DNA of 64,000 bases from Dyella mobilis (GTDB taxonomy: Bacteria > Pseudomonadota > Gammaproteobacteria > Xanthomonadales > Rhodanobacteraceae), in NCBI RefSeq assembly GCF_016904945.1, contig NZ_JADIKF010000040.1, positions 124,001 through 188,000 on the forward strand, given 5' to 3'. How positions within the stretch are numbered: position 1 is the stretch's first letter; every line of letters begins with the position of its first letter. The position numbers were made by a program, and so were the translations under genes. Of this stretch, positions 1-9,113 are shown in pieces. Below the pieces are notes generated by a model that ran no database searches, had not been told where the DNA came from, and saw only the letters and a program-made list of their open reading frames with translations.

Positions 1-1082
1 TGCTGGTGCGCCGGGCTGTCTACCTGATCCATGCCGATGCGCGCGTAAGCGTCCGTTGCACCGCCCCATTCGCCCAGCCGATAGCGTGCCGCGAACAAGC
101 GCGTCAACGAGGTATCGAGTACCGGCTCGTCAACATAGCCCTTGTGCACGGCATCGATCAGATCGGCATAGGCCGTGCCGCAATCGAGGTCCGTGCCGGC
201 GCGGACGGCCGCCGCGGACGATTGGGCGTTGTCCGACTTGAAATAGTGAAACCGGGTCATGTCGTCGATCGCATCGCAATCGGAAACGACATAGCCCTGA
301 AAGCCCCAATCGTGCCGCAGCAGCGTGGTCAGCAACGCGTCATCCGCACACACCGGCGTGCCGTGCAGCGCGTTGTAGGCACACATGACGGAGCCCGCCT
401 TTCCTTCGGTGATGGCGGCGCGGAAGGCCGGCAGATAGGTGGCCTCCAGGTCGTGCGGAGAAACATCCACGTCAAAACCGTGGCGACCGGGTTCCGGGCC
501 GCTGTGCACCACGAAATGCTTGGGCGTGGCTATCGCGCGCGGATGCGCCGGATCGTCGCCCTGAATGCCCTGGATAAAACCTACGGCCAGCCGCCCGGTG
601 AGATACGGATCCTCTCCGTAGGTTTCCTGCCCGCGCCCCCAGCGAGGGTCACGGAAGATGTTGATGTTCGGCGACCAGATGCTCAGCCCCGCGTAACGTG
701 GGTGATCCTTGCCGGCGCCGATCGCATTGAACTTCGCACGCGCCTCGGTCGACACCGCAGTACCAACCTGCTGCAACAGCGCGGTATCCCAGCTTGCGGC
801 AAGGCCGATCGCCTGCGGAAACACCGTGGCGTAGCCGTTGCGCGCTATGCCATGCAGGCCTTCGCTCCACCAGTCATACGCGGCGATACCGAGCCGTGGA
901 TCGGCAGGTGCGCCGCTCTGGAGCTGCGCCACCTTTTCGGTAAGGCTCATCTTTGCCACCAGGGCGGCGGACTGTGCCTGGCCATCCGGCTCGGCGGCCA
1001 GGGTGCGGGCCGAGCCGGCCATCGCAAACGCAATAGCCGCGAGCAAGACGCCAGGGTTCGAGCACGAGCGAAACAGCTTCAT
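1..1082 (-). CDS. GH3 glycosidase, beta-xylosidase type (3' end beyond window)
   Basis: This is a secreted or periplasmic glycoside hydrolase family 3 enzyme; the first 360 codons are visible and the gene continues off the left edge. It starts ATG at 1082 with a signal-peptide-like N-terminus (residues 1-30). The motifs YDWWSEGLHG (69-78), FPQAIGLAASWD, NIFRDPRWGRGQETYGEDP and RHGFDV are those of the beta-xylosidase/arabinofuranosidase-like branch of GH3. The nucleophile should be Asp268 in VVSDCDAID. It lies 30 bases after the GH18 stop, in an operon with GH18 and GH29 genes, so a role in releasing beta-linked xylose or glucose from fucosylated plant or fungal glycans is plausible. The exact substrate cannot be told from this half of the protein; the C-terminal domain with the acid/base residue is not visible. 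Confidence 0.85.
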   Translation of the reverse strand, partial: MKLFRSCSNPGVLLAAIAFAMAGSARTLAAEPDGQAQSAALVAKMSLTEKVAQLQSGAPADPRLGIAAYDWWSEGLHGIARNGYATVFPQAIGLAASWDTALLQQVGTAVSTEARAKFNAIGAGKDHPRYAGLSIWSPNINIFRDPRWGRGQETYGEDPYLTGRLAVGFIQGIQGDDPAHPRAIATPKHFVVHSGPEPGRHGFDVDVSPHDLEATYLPAFRAAITEGKAGSVMCAYNALHGTPVCADDALLTTLLRHDWGFQGYVVSDCDAIDDMTRFHYFKSDNAQSSAAAVRAGTDLDCGTAYADLIDAVHKGYVDEPVLDTSLTRLFAARYRLGEWGGATDAYARIGMDQVDSPAHQ

Positions 1083-1112
1083 CAGGTCCGATCGCTTCTT
1101 TTGACAATAGGT

Positions 1113-2162
1113 TCAGCGTTGCACGATGGGCAACTCGTCCCACACCTTGGGATCTTCCGCACCAAGCACCCAGGAACAGAAGCCCTCCAGATCGTATTGT
1201 TTCACCAGTGCATAGCGGTCGCGAAAGCTGTGCGCGTCGGGCATGAACACCCATTCGCGCATGTCGTCGCGATAGAAGTAATACCAGGATTCGTGCTCCA
1301 CCGAATCCCATTGCACGGTGGCCTGCTGTTGCTGCGCCAGTGGTATCGACTCGTCCGCGTCGATGTAGTCGGCCTTGATATTGGAAGCTTCGGTGCCGTC
1401 ATCGCGCACCGGATCGCCGGTGTACCAGTGATAGCCGTACAAGGCGATGCCCAGCGACAGCTTCTCCTTGGGCACCAGGGTCAGCGCGTATTTCAGTTGC
1501 GAAAGCATCCACGGCAAACCGTCGACCGGGCCCGGCGTGGTCCAGCGGGTGTGCTGGTCGTAGGTCATCAGGCAGATCAGGTCGGCGTATTTGCCCAGCG
1601 CGGCAAGGTCGTACACGCCGCGCCAGTATTGCCACATCCATTTGGAGAAACGCCCTTCCCCGGCGTGGCCCGGCGCGTTCGGGACCACGGCGATCGATAG
1701 CTTCAGGCCATGCTTGTGCAAGGCTTCGGCCGTCTGCTTGACCAGCAACGTATAAGCGTCGCGATCCGTCCAGGAGATGCTTTCGAAATCGAACTGGAAG
1801 CCCGCGTAGCGGTACTCCGACGCCTGCTGCAACATCGACGCGATCATCTGCTGCTTGGCGGTCTCGTCATGCAGCAACTGGTGAAACCCATTGCGGCCGG
1901 CGGACATGGAAATGATCGGCTCCACCGGCAGACCGTGTTGCCTGGCGATATTCAACACGTAGAGATTGGGCGCACCGTTGACCAGTCCCTGGTTGTCCAC
2001 GCCATACCAGGTAGGTACCAGCAAGCCGATTTTGTCGACGTGGGTCTCGAACGACTGGACCGACTTCTGCGACCCCATCAAATAGAACAGCGCATCGGGC
2101 TGCTTGGCCAGCACGCTGCTGCATGCAAACAAGGCCGCGATCAGGCAAACAAATCGTTTCAT
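1113..2162 (-). CDS. GH18 family glycosidase, secreted
   Basis: A 349-residue protein with a signal peptide (residues 1-19) and a TIM-barrel GH18 domain. The catalytic signature is FQFDFESI (122-129), with Asp125 and Glu127 matching the DxE end of the GH18 motif. LMTYDQHTRW and the C-terminal GFCSWVLGAEDP fit the barrel of YaaH/chitinase-like or endo-beta-N-acetylglucosaminidase-like members. The start at 2162 is chosen because an 18-codon upstream extension has no signal sequence while MKRFVCLIA begins a clear one. It lies 10 bases after the GH29 stop and before the GH3 gene. Family knowledge allows chitinase, endo-N-acetylglucosaminidase or inactive lectin-like functions; the GH29 and GH3 neighbours favour N-glycan cleavage, which is an inference. 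Confidence 0.8.
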   Translation of the reverse strand: MKRFVCLIAALFACSSVLAKQPDALFYLMGSQKSVQSFETHVDKIGLLVPTWYGVDNQGLVNGAPNLYVLNIARQHGLPVEPIISMSAGRNGFHQLLHDETAKQQMIASMLQQASEYRYAGFQFDFESISWTDRDAYTLLVKQTAEALHKHGLKLSIAVVPNAPGHAGEGRFSKWMWQYWRGVYDLAALGKYADLICLMTYDQHTRWTTPGPVDGLPWMLSQLKYALTLVPKEKLSLGIALYGYHWYTGDPVRDDGTEASNIKADYIDADESIPLAQQQQATVQWDSVEHESWYYFYRDDMREWVFMPDAHSFRDRYALVKQYDLEGFCSWVLGAEDPKVWDELPIVQR

Positions 2163-2172
2163 GACAATCTCA

Positions 2173-3786
2173 TCAGGGTGCAGATGGGGACAATTCGATG
2201 CGATAGACGTAGGCATAGTCGCCTACCGGTTGCGCCGGCAACGAAAGATGCAAACCGTCGGCCTGTTGCTGCCAGTTGATGCGTTGACCGTTGGCGAGCA
2301 GGCTTACCGCACGTACGTGATCGCCGGGCTTGATCGAATGGATGATGGCCTTGCCGTCAGCAGGCCAGCCAAGCTCGATGGCGTACAGCACGCCATCCTT
2401 GGTGGTGAAGCGAAAATCTTGCGCCGTATAGGGCTTGGTTTTGGTGTCCTGGAACGTTCCGCCCACGACTTCGGTGGGGCCTTCGCCATAAACGCGCCAA
2501 GGCCGGGTCGAATAGATCGCATCGCCGTTGGCCTTCAACCACCCGCCCATGGCCAGCAATATCTGCTGCGCCGGTTCGGGAATGGTGCCATCGGCACGCG
2601 GGCCGACATTGAGCATCAGGTTGCCGTTTTTGCTGACCACGTCCACCAGCAGGTGGATGAGTTCCTTCGGTGTCTTGTAGGTGTCGTGCTCGACATAACC
2701 CCACGAGGCGTTGCTGATCGAGGTGTCGGTCTGCCAATGCGTGGGATGAATGCCGGTGAGCTGACCGCGTTCGACATCCAGTGTGCCGGCGCCCTCGTCG
2801 AAGTCGCCGATCTTGTAGTTGACCACCACGCCGCCGCGGCTGGCGCCCTCGTTGTAGTAGTAGGCCAGCATCTTGGGCAGGGTTGTGCGGAAAGCGGGAT
2901 GACCAATCCACCAGTCGAAGTAAATCAGGTCGGGATGATAGTCATCGATCAATTCGGCCGTGCGCGCCAGCCAATCGTCCAGCCAGGCCTGGGAAACATA
3001 GGTCCAGTCGTTGTAGAGATCCTGGTCGTCCTTGGCCAGATGCGCTTCGGCCGGACCGTAAAGACTGGCATAGCGGGGATCGTTGACGTCGGAATCGAAC
3101 TTCCGCCCACCGTCGAAGAACCAGTCGTGCTCGGCACGGTGCGAGGACACGCCAAAATGCATGCCCTGCGCGCGGATCGCCTTGGACAGCTCGCCGATCA
3201 CGTCACGATGCGGCCCCATTTTCACGGCCGTCCATTCCGACAACTTGGAGTCGTACATGGCGAAGCCGTCGTGATGCTCGGCCACCGGTACCACGTAGCG
3301 CGCGCCAGCCTGGCGGAACAGCTTGGCCCAGGCTTGGGGATCGAAGTGCTCGGCCTTGAACAGCGGAATGAAATCCTTGTAGCCGAACTTCGACTGCGGC
3401 CCGTAAGTCGCCACGTGGTGTTTGAATTCCGGCGTGCCCTGCTGATACATCAGGCGCGAGTACCACTCGCTGCCGAAGGCCGGCACCGAATACACGCCCC
3501 AATGAATGAAGATGCCGAACTTGGCGTCGTCGTACCACGCCGGCGAACGGTATTGCTGCAATGACACCCAGTCGGGGCGGAACGGCCCCTGGTCCATGCC
3601 CGTCGCTACGCGGGCCAGGATCGCCTTGCGCTCCGGTTCGAATTTCGCCGTCGCCTTTTGCCACGCCAGGTCGGCCTGTTCCGGCGACAGCGTGGTGGCG
3701 GTCGGTGCCGTCGGCGGCACCGCACCCGCTACGGCAAACAGGGTGCCGACCGTCCAAAGACCGACCGCAATGAAAGCTCGCTTCAT
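2173..3786 (-). CDS. Alpha-L-fucosidase, GH29
   Basis: A 537-residue exported alpha-L-fucosidase that should release L-fucose from glycans in the periplasm or outside the cell. Residues 1-22 form a signal peptide. The GH29 barrel shows FGIFIHWGVYSVPAF (90-104), the active-site His pair in EHHDGFAMY (170-178) and the nucleophile Asp291 in LIYFDWWIG. A C-terminal beta-sandwich follows. It is the first gene of the minus-strand GH29-GH18-GH3 operon and diverges from the fucose catabolic operon across a 430-base region that carries two palindromes. A purine-rich AAGGGAAACCAGGC precedes the ATG. Linkage preference (alpha-1,3/4 or alpha-1,6) cannot be decided from sequence alone. Confidence 0.93.
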   Translation of the reverse strand: MKRAFIAVGLWTVGTLFAVAGAVPPTAPTATTLSPEQADLAWQKATAKFEPERKAILARVATGMDQGPFRPDWVSLQQYRSPAWYDDAKFGIFIHWGVYSVPAFGSEWYSRLMYQQGTPEFKHHVATYGPQSKFGYKDFIPLFKAEHFDPQAWAKLFRQAGARYVVPVAEHHDGFAMYDSKLSEWTAVKMGPHRDVIGELSKAIRAQGMHFGVSSHRAEHDWFFDGGRKFDSDVNDPRYASLYGPAEAHLAKDDQDLYNDWTYVSQAWLDDWLARTAELIDDYHPDLIYFDWWIGHPAFRTTLPKMLAYYYNEGASRGGVVVNYKIGDFDEGAGTLDVERGQLTGIHPTHWQTDTSISNASWGYVEHDTYKTPKELIHLLVDVVSKNGNLMLNVGPRADGTIPEPAQQILLAMGGWLKANGDAIYSTRPWRVYGEGPTEVVGGTFQDTKTKPYTAQDFRFTTKDGVLYAIELGWPADGKAIIHSIKPGDHVRAVSLLANGQRINWQQQADGLHLSLPAQPVGDYAYVYRIELSPSAP

Positions 3787-4216
3787 GCCTGGTTTCCCTT
3801 TTGGGCAACCGCGAGCGGCTGCCTTGAAAAGACCGGTCGCGACCGTCCTGGGGAGGTCTTACGGCCGCGACCGGTGCGAAAAAACGGGTACTGCTCGTCG
3901 CGCCAGCGCCTCGTGCGCGCCAAGACAGCGACTTCTCGACCATTTCTCCCAAAAACCGCATGGCCTCCCCGCTCCCTTGAGCGAACAGCGCCCCACGCGG
4001 GCATATGTTCATTAGCGAAACATGAATTTATATATGTTTTAGATCGCGCTAATTCGAAATGCAACCCCTTTTTTTCATTCCTGGCACCCAGACACCAAAA
4101 CACCTGTAAATTTGTAGTTCATATATACACGGATCAGGGAATGCGCGATCATGCTCTGGAGCCATGGCGCCGGCGCTATCCGCCCCGCCGAAAGAAGAAA
4201 ACCATTACGGGGACGC
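3787..4216. promoter_or_regulatory. Divergent control region of the fucosidase and fucose-catabolism operons
   Basis: These 430 bases contain no convincing gene. The half next to the fucosidase is GC-rich and holds a pair of palindromes (described separately). The other half, about 4000-4135, is strikingly AT-rich for this window and is where promoters for both directions are most likely. Small inverted repeats are visible there: TTCAT at 4008-4012 with ATGAA at 4022-4026, and AAACAT / ATGTTT around 4018-4039. I could not fix a -35/-10 pair with confidence. The local IclR regulator (12409) is the obvious candidate to bind here. Confidence 0.55.
3832..3875 (-). promoter_or_regulatory. Twin palindromes forming a hairpin in the leader of the fucosidase operon
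   Basis: Two related sites, CGGTCGCGACCG (3834-3845, a perfect palindrome) and CGGCCGCGACCG (3862-3873), are arranged so that the stretch 3832-3846 pairs with 3861-3875. The result is a 15-base stem with one A-C mismatch and a 14-base loop. On the minus strand the stem is followed by CTTTTC and then, 45 bases on, by the fucosidase start codon. It could be a double operator, or an attenuator hairpin in the transcript leader. Confidence 0.5.
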
Positions 4217-5248
4217 ATGACTTCCGCGACCAGCCAACCGGGATCGAAGCCAGTGGATTCCAAGCAGCCTCACCCTTGGCTGCGCTCGCGGTTGGCTTTT
4301 GGCGGCGCGCCGATCGGCAATCTGTATGAATCGGTGGACGAAGACACCGTCGCGCTCGCGCTCTCGTGCGCGTGGCAACGCGGCATCCGCCACTTCGATA
4401 CCGCGCCCTATTACGGCTACGGCCTCAGCGAAAGCCGACTCGGCGCCACCCTCAGCGAACTGCCACGCGACAGCTACAGCCTCTCGACCAAAGTGGGCCG
4501 GCTGATCGAGACGGATGCGCAGCAAACCCGGCATGCCGACGGCTTTATCGTCGACGGCCATCGCGCCCGCTTCGATTACAGTCGCGACGGTGTTCTGCGC
4601 TCGGTCGAAGCGAGCCTGCGGCGCCTGCGTACCGACTACGTGGATGTCTTGCTGTTGCACGACATCGGTGCGCTGACGCATGGTGCCCGCCACGCCGAGG
4701 CGTTGAAACAGGCCCTGGACGAAGCCCTGCCGGCGATGGAGGCATTGCGCTCGCAAGGCGTGTGCCGCGCCATCGGGCTCGGGGTCAACGAGGAGGCCGT
4801 CTGTCTCGACGTGATGCCGAAGTTTTCGCTCGACGCAATCATGCTGGCGGGACGCTACACGCTGTTCGAGCAGCAACACAGCACGTCGGTGATGGCGCAG
4901 GCGCAGTTGCGCAACGTCGCCATTCTCGCCGCCGGCCCCTACAACTCCGGCCTGCTTGGCGCCAAGGAAGGGCCGGGACGTTTCTATAATTACGCACCCG
5001 CCGACGATGCCGTATTGCAACGCGCGCAGCGCTTTTATGACGCGCTGGCGCGGACGCATACCGATGTCGGCGCGGCGGCACTGCAATTTCCGCTGGCGCA
5101 TCCTGCGGTGGCGAGCGTGGTCTGCGGCTTGCGCTCCGTCGCCGAAGTGGAAGCGGCCAGCGAGCGCATGCAAGCAAAGATTCCCGCCGGCGCCTGGCGC
5201 CATTTGCGCGAGGCCGGACTGCTGCAAGAAGGCACTCCCACGCCATGA
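4217..5248 (+). CDS. L-fucose dehydrogenase, aldo-keto reductase family
   Basis: A 343-residue cytoplasmic NAD(P)-dependent aldo-keto reductase expected to oxidise L-fucose to L-fucono-1,5-lactone, the first step of the non-phosphorylating pathway. Visible family residues are the Asp and Tyr of DTAPYYGYG, the Lys of STKVG and the His of VLLLHDIGA. The start at 4217 (MTSATS) is chosen because a GGGGAC sequence sits just upstream and the in-frame extension to 4151 is not protein-like. The stop overlaps the next start as ATGA. The family also includes D-threo-aldose and galactose dehydrogenases, but the five following genes complete an L-fucose route, so L-fucose is the best substrate call. Confidence 0.88.
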   Translation: MTSATSQPGSKPVDSKQPHPWLRSRLAFGGAPIGNLYESVDEDTVALALSCAWQRGIRHFDTAPYYGYGLSESRLGATLSELPRDSYSLSTKVGRLIETDAQQTRHADGFIVDGHRARFDYSRDGVLRSVEASLRRLRTDYVDVLLLHDIGALTHGARHAEALKQALDEALPAMEALRSQGVCRAIGLGVNEEAVCLDVMPKFSLDAIMLAGRYTLFEQQHSTSVMAQAQLRNVAILAAGPYNSGLLGAKEGPGRFYNYAPADDAVLQRAQRFYDALARTHTDVGAAALQFPLAHPAVASVVCGLRSVAEVEAASERMQAKIPAGAWRHLREAGLLQEGTPTP

Positions 5249-6117
5249 TCATCATCGACGCGCACCAGCACTATTGGCAGCCGGCGCGCGGCGATTACGG
5301 CTGGCTCGCGCAAGCGCCCGAATCCCTGCGCCGTGCGTTCCTGCCAACGGATCTCGGCGCAGAACGGAAAGCAGCCGGCGTCGATTTCAGCGTATTGGTG
5401 CAAGCGGCCCCCAGCGAAGCCGAAACGCACTATCTGTTCGAATTGGCGCGGCAGGATGACACCGCCGTGGGCGTGGTCGGCTGGGTGGATATGGAGGCCG
5501 ATGACGTCGGCCAGCGCATCGATGCCCTGATTCGCGACGGTGGCGGCTTGCTGCGCGGCCTGCGCCCCATGGTGCAGGACCTTGCCGATCCCGACTGGCT
5601 ATCCCGCACGTCGCTCGATCGCGCTTTCGATCACATCCAGGATCGTGGACTGAGCTTCGACGCACTCGTCGGCATGGCGCATCGGTCGGCGCTCGAACGC
5701 CGTTTGCAGCGGCACCCGCATTTGCGCGTGGTCCTCGATCACGCCGGCAAGCCGGCCATCGCGAGCAAGGGTTTCGCCCCATGGGCGGCGTGGATCGACG
5801 AGCTGTCGCAACACCCCGTCTTGCATTGCAAGTTGTCCGGCCTGCTGACCTTGCTCGAGCGACCGCTGGACGAAAACGCCATCGAACCCTATGTCGCGCA
5901 CCTTTTCGCACGCTTCGGCGCCGAACGCCTGATGTGGGGTAGCGACTGGCCGGTGCTTACCACCCACGCCAGCTTCGCCCAATGGCTGGCGCTGGCACTG
6001 AAGCTTACCGATCGCTACGCGCCCGGATCGCGAGCGCAGGTCTTTGCCGGCAATGCCGCGCGTTTTTACGCGCTGAGCATCGACGGCACCAGGGCCGCGC
6101 CTACACAGGCAGCGTGA
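5245..6117 (+). CDS. L-fucono-1,5-lactonase, amidohydrolase family
   Basis: A 290-residue amidohydrolase_2-family TIM barrel that should open L-fuconolactone to L-fuconate. The metal-site motif DAHQHYW is at residues 4-10, HAGKP lies mid-protein, and WGSDWPV near the C-terminus carries the conserved Asp. Length and motifs match the lactonases of sugar-acid pathways. The ATG overlaps the stop of the dehydrogenase gene by four bases, so translation is probably coupled. Confidence 0.88.
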   Translation: MIIIDAHQHYWQPARGDYGWLAQAPESLRRAFLPTDLGAERKAAGVDFSVLVQAAPSEAETHYLFELARQDDTAVGVVGWVDMEADDVGQRIDALIRDGGGLLRGLRPMVQDLADPDWLSRTSLDRAFDHIQDRGLSFDALVGMAHRSALERRLQRHPHLRVVLDHAGKPAIASKGFAPWAAWIDELSQHPVLHCKLSGLLTLLERPLDENAIEPYVAHLFARFGAERLMWGSDWPVLTTHASFAQWLALALKLTDRYAPGSRAQVFAGNAARFYALSIDGTRAAPTQAA

Positions 6118-6166
6118 CGTGAACGACCTTGCCCATCTTTTCAGATCGCTTACCGAGGAGTAACCC

Positions 6167-6913
6167 ATGAGCGAACGCCTATCCGGCAAAAAGGCCTTGA
6201 TCACCGCGGCGGGCGCCGGCATCGGCCGCGCCACCGCCCTCGCCTTCGCCCATGCAGGCGCGCAGGTGCTGGCTACGGATATCGACGAAGGCGCGCTGGC
6301 CAGCCTTGCTGCCGAACACAGCGCGATCGCCACGCAACGGCTGGATGTCACGCGCGCCGACGAGACCGCGGCGCTGGTGAAAGCGGCCGGACCGTTCGAC
6401 GTGCTGTTCAACTGCGCCGGCTACGTGCATGCAGGCACCATCCTGGACACCGATGATGCCAGCTGGCAGCGCTCGTTCTCGATCAACGTCGATGGCATGT
6501 TCCATCTTTGCAAGGCCGTGCTGCCGGGCATGCTCGAGCGCGGCAAGGGCAGCATCATCAACATGTCCTCGGTGGCATCGAGCATCAAGGGCGTGCCGAA
6601 CCGTTTCGCCTATAGCGTGACCAAGGCAGCGGTGATCGGCCTGACCCGTTCGATCGCCGCCGACTACGTCGCGCGCGGCGTGCGCTGCAATGCCATCTGC
6701 CCCGGCACGGTGAAAACGCCTTCGCTGGGCGAACGCGTGCGCGCACTGGGCGGCGACGAAACCGCCCACTGGCAGAGCTTCATTGCGCGTCAGCCGATGG
6801 GCCGGCTGGGCGAGCCCGCAGAGATCGCCGCCTTGGCGTTGTATCTCGCCTCCGACGAATCCGCCTTTACCACCGGCACCACCCACGTTGTGGATGGCGG
6901 CTGGTCCAACTGA
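6167..6913 (+). CDS. 2-keto-3-deoxy-L-fuconate dehydrogenase, SDR family
   Basis: A 248-residue short-chain dehydrogenase with the Rossmann motif AGAGIGRATA near the N-terminus, the NCAG segment, a catalytic Ser in MSSVASS and YSVTKAA carrying the Tyr and Lys. C-terminal GTTHVVDGGW is typical of classical SDRs. In this operon it should oxidise 2-keto-3-deoxy-L-fuconate at C4 to the 2,4-diketo acid. A strong GAGGAG lies eight bases before the ATG. SDRs are hard to assign individually; the call depends on its neighbours. Confidence 0.85.
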   Translation: MSERLSGKKALITAAGAGIGRATALAFAHAGAQVLATDIDEGALASLAAEHSAIATQRLDVTRADETAALVKAAGPFDVLFNCAGYVHAGTILDTDDASWQRSFSINVDGMFHLCKAVLPGMLERGKGSIINMSSVASSIKGVPNRFAYSVTKAAVIGLTRSIAADYVARGVRCNAICPGTVKTPSLGERVRALGGDETAHWQSFIARQPMGRLGEPAEIAALALYLASDESAFTTGTTHVVDGGWSN

Positions 6914-6936
6914 ATGATGAGCAGGAGCAAGCAAGC

Positions 6937-7800
6937 ATGAAACTGGTCCGTTACGGCACCGCGGGCAAGGAAAAGCCCGGCATGATCGACCGAGCAGGCG
7001 TACTTCGCGATCTTTCTTCCGTCGTTGCCGACATCGACTCGCAAACGCTGGTCAGCGAAGCATTGGCCAAGCTTGCCAAGATCGATCCGCGCCAGTTGCC
7101 GCAGGTCGACGGTCACCCTCGCTACGGCACGCCCGTAGCACGCGTAGGCAAGATGATCTGCGTCGGCATGAACTATGCCGAACATGCCGCCGAAACCAAT
7201 GCGCCGGTACCGCAGATGCCGGTGCTTTTCATGAAGGCCACCAGCGCCATCATGGGGCCGAACGACGACGTGGTCATTCCACAAGGTTCCACCAAGACCG
7301 ACTGGGAAGTGGAACTCGGCGTGGTGATCGGCGACACGGCGCGCAGCGTCAGCGTGGAAGATGCTCTTTCGCACGTCGCCGGTTATCTGGTGGTGAACGA
7401 TCTTTCCGAGCGCGATTTCCAGTTCGAGCACGGCGGGCAATGGGTGAAAGGCAAGAGCTGCGACACCTTCGGGCCGCTTGGCCCGTGGCTGGTCACGCGC
7501 GACGAAGTGCCTGACCCGCAAAACCTCGGACTGTGGCTGGAAGTGAACGGCCATCGCTACCAGAACGGCCACACGCGCACGATGATTTTCGGCGTGGCCC
7601 AGTTGGTCAGCCACATCAGTCGCTACATGACCCTGCAACCCGGCGATGTGATCAGCACCGGTACGCCGGCCGGTGTCGGCCTGGGCCAAAAGCCGCCGAT
7701 TTACCTGCGCGCCGGCGACGTGATCGAACTGGGTATCGAAGGACTCGGGCAACAACGGCAGACAGTGCATGCGCATCCCGCCGATGGGAACGCCGCATGA
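6937..7800 (+). CDS. L-2,4-diketo-3-deoxyfuconate hydrolase, FAH family
   Basis: A 287-residue fumarylacetoacetate-hydrolase-fold enzyme. Metal ligands are visible in [11 protein letters not shown] (two Glu) and in [27 protein letters not shown] and STGTPAGVG are also family signatures. It should split the diketo acid made by the preceding SDR into pyruvate and L-lactate. A clear AGGAG precedes the ATG, and the stop overlaps the fuconate dehydratase start (ATGA). Confidence 0.87.
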   Translation: MKLVRYGTAGKEKPGMIDRAGVLRDLSSVVADIDSQTLVSEALAKLAKIDPRQLPQVDGHPRYGTPVARVGKMICVGMNYAEHAAETNAPVPQMPVLFMKATSAIMGPNDDVVIPQGSTKTDWEVELGVVIGDTARSVSVEDALSHVAGYLVVNDLSERDFQFEHGGQWVKGKSCDTFGPLGPWLVTRDEVPDPQNLGLWLEVNGHRYQNGHTRTMIFGVAQLVSHISRYMTLQPGDVISTGTPAGVGLGQKPPIYLRAGDVIELGIEGLGQQRQTVHAHPADGNAA

Positions 7801-9113
7801 GCAAGATCGCGGCACTGGACACTTACGATGTCCGCTTTCCGACTTCGCGCCAGTTGGACGGCTCCGATGCCATGAATCCCGACCCGGACTATTCGGCCGC
7901 CTATGTCGTGATGCGCACCGACCAGCCGGGCTTGGCCGGTTACGGCCTGGCCTTCACCATCGGTCGCGGCAACGACGTACAGAAAGCCGCCATCGATACC
8001 TTGAACGACCACGTGGCGGGCCTGGACCTGGATGAAGTCATCGACGACCTCGGCGGTTTCGCCAAGCGGTTGGTCGGCGATTCGCAACTGCGCTGGCTGG
8101 GCCCTGAAAAGGGCGTGATGCACATGGCGATCGGCGCCGTGATCAACGCCGCATGGGATCTTGCCGCGCGTGTCGCCGGCAAGCCGCTGTGGCGCTTCAT
8201 CGCCGACATGTCGCCGGAGCAACTGGTCGCCACCATCGACTTCCGTTACCTCACCGACGCACTGACGCCCGACGAAGCGCTCACCATGCTGCACACCGCC
8301 GCCCCCACCAAGCTGCGGCGCACCTCGCAACTGCTGGCCGAGGGATACCCCGCCTACACCACCTCGCCCGGTTGGCTCGGCTACAGCGACGAAAAGATGC
8401 AGCGCCTTGCCCGCGAAGCGGTCGCCGAAGGCTTTCGCACCATCAAGCTCAAGGTCGGCATGAACGTGGAGGATGACGTGCGCCGCTGCCGGCTCGCGCG
8501 TGCAGCGGTCGGCCCGAGCGTGGCCATCGCCGTCGACGCCAACCAGCGCTGGGACGTGCCCGATGCTATCCGCTGGCTGCGTCACCTGAAGGATTTCCAG
8601 CTTGCCTGGGTCGAAGAGCCGACCAGCCCCGACGACATTCTCGGCCATGCCGCAATTCGCCGCGCCGTGGCGCCGGTGCCGATTTCGACTGGCGAACACA
8701 CGCACAACCGCGTCATGTTCAAACAGCTGTTCCAGGCCGGCGCGGTCGATCTGGTGCAGATCGACGCGGCCCGTGTTGGCGGCGTGAACGAAAACCTGGC
8801 CATCCTGCTGCTGGCGGCCAAATACGGCGTGCGCGTTTTCCCGCATGCCGGCGGCGTAGGCCTGTGCGAGCTCGTGCAACACCTGGCGATGGCCGATTTC
8901 GTCGCGATCAGCGGCAAGAAGGATGATCGCGCGATCGAATTCGTCGACCACCTGCACGAGCATTTCACCGACCCGGTGGTCATTTCCGGCGGCACCTACG
9001 TGGCTCCCAGCGCCCCCGGGTTTTCCGCCCAGATGCACCAGGACAGCGTGGAGCGTTATCGTTACCCCGATGGCCCGGTGTGGCGCGAACCGGCCGATAC
9101 GGCGAAGGCCTGA
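7797..9113 (+). CDS. L-fuconate dehydratase, enolase superfamily
   Basis: A 438-residue enolase-superfamily enzyme that should dehydrate L-fuconate to 2-keto-3-deoxy-L-fuconate. The acid-base Lys pair is in IKLKVG (Lys217 and Lys219). Metal ligands are Asp247 in AVDANQRWD, a Glu in [10 protein letters not shown] (273-274) and Glu300 in STGEHTHN; the catalytic His is in FPHAGGVG. From memory, these positions are about one residue off those of the characterised Xanthomonas campestris L-fuconate dehydratase. The start is the ATG overlapping the preceding stop; in-frame sequence upstream is the FAH gene read in another frame. The stop overlaps the lldD ATG by one base. Confidence 0.93.
   Translation: MSKIAALDTYDVRFPTSRQLDGSDAMNPDPDYSAAYVVMRTDQPGLAGYGLAFTIGRGNDVQKAAIDTLNDHVAGLDLDEVIDDLGGFAKRLVGDSQLRWLGPEKGVMHMAIGAVINAAWDLAARVAGKPLWRFIADMSPEQLVATIDFRYLTDALTPDEALTMLHTAAPTKLRRTSQLLAEGYPAYTTSPGWLGYSDEKMQRLAREAVAEGFRTIKLKVGMNVEDDVRRCRLARAAVGPSVAIAVDANQRWDVPDAIRWLRHLKDFQLAWVEEPTSPDDILGHAAIRRAVAPVPISTGEHTHNRVMFKQLFQAGAVDLVQIDAARVGGVNENLAILLLAAKYGVRVFPHAGGVGLCELVQHLAMADFVAISGKKDDRAIEFVDHLHEHFTDPVVISGGTYVAPSAPGFSAQMHQDSVERYRYPDGPVWREPADTAKA

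Noticed and set aside
6-1700. Open frame of 564 codons on the plus strand
   Set aside because: It lies antisense to the GH3 and GH18 genes, whose minus-strand translations carry full catalytic motifs. The plus-strand product is Arg/Gly/Val-rich and unlike any family, a usual shadow in GC-rich DNA.
2104-3564. Open frame of 486 codons on the plus strand
   Set aside because: It is antisense to the GH29 fucosidase, which has a signal peptide, nucleophile and His pair on the minus strand.
7533-7796. 88-codon N-terminal extension of L-fuconate dehydratase
   Set aside because: The extension overlaps the FAH gene in another frame and is Arg-rich; the ATG at 7797 gives the family N-terminus and an ATGA overlap.
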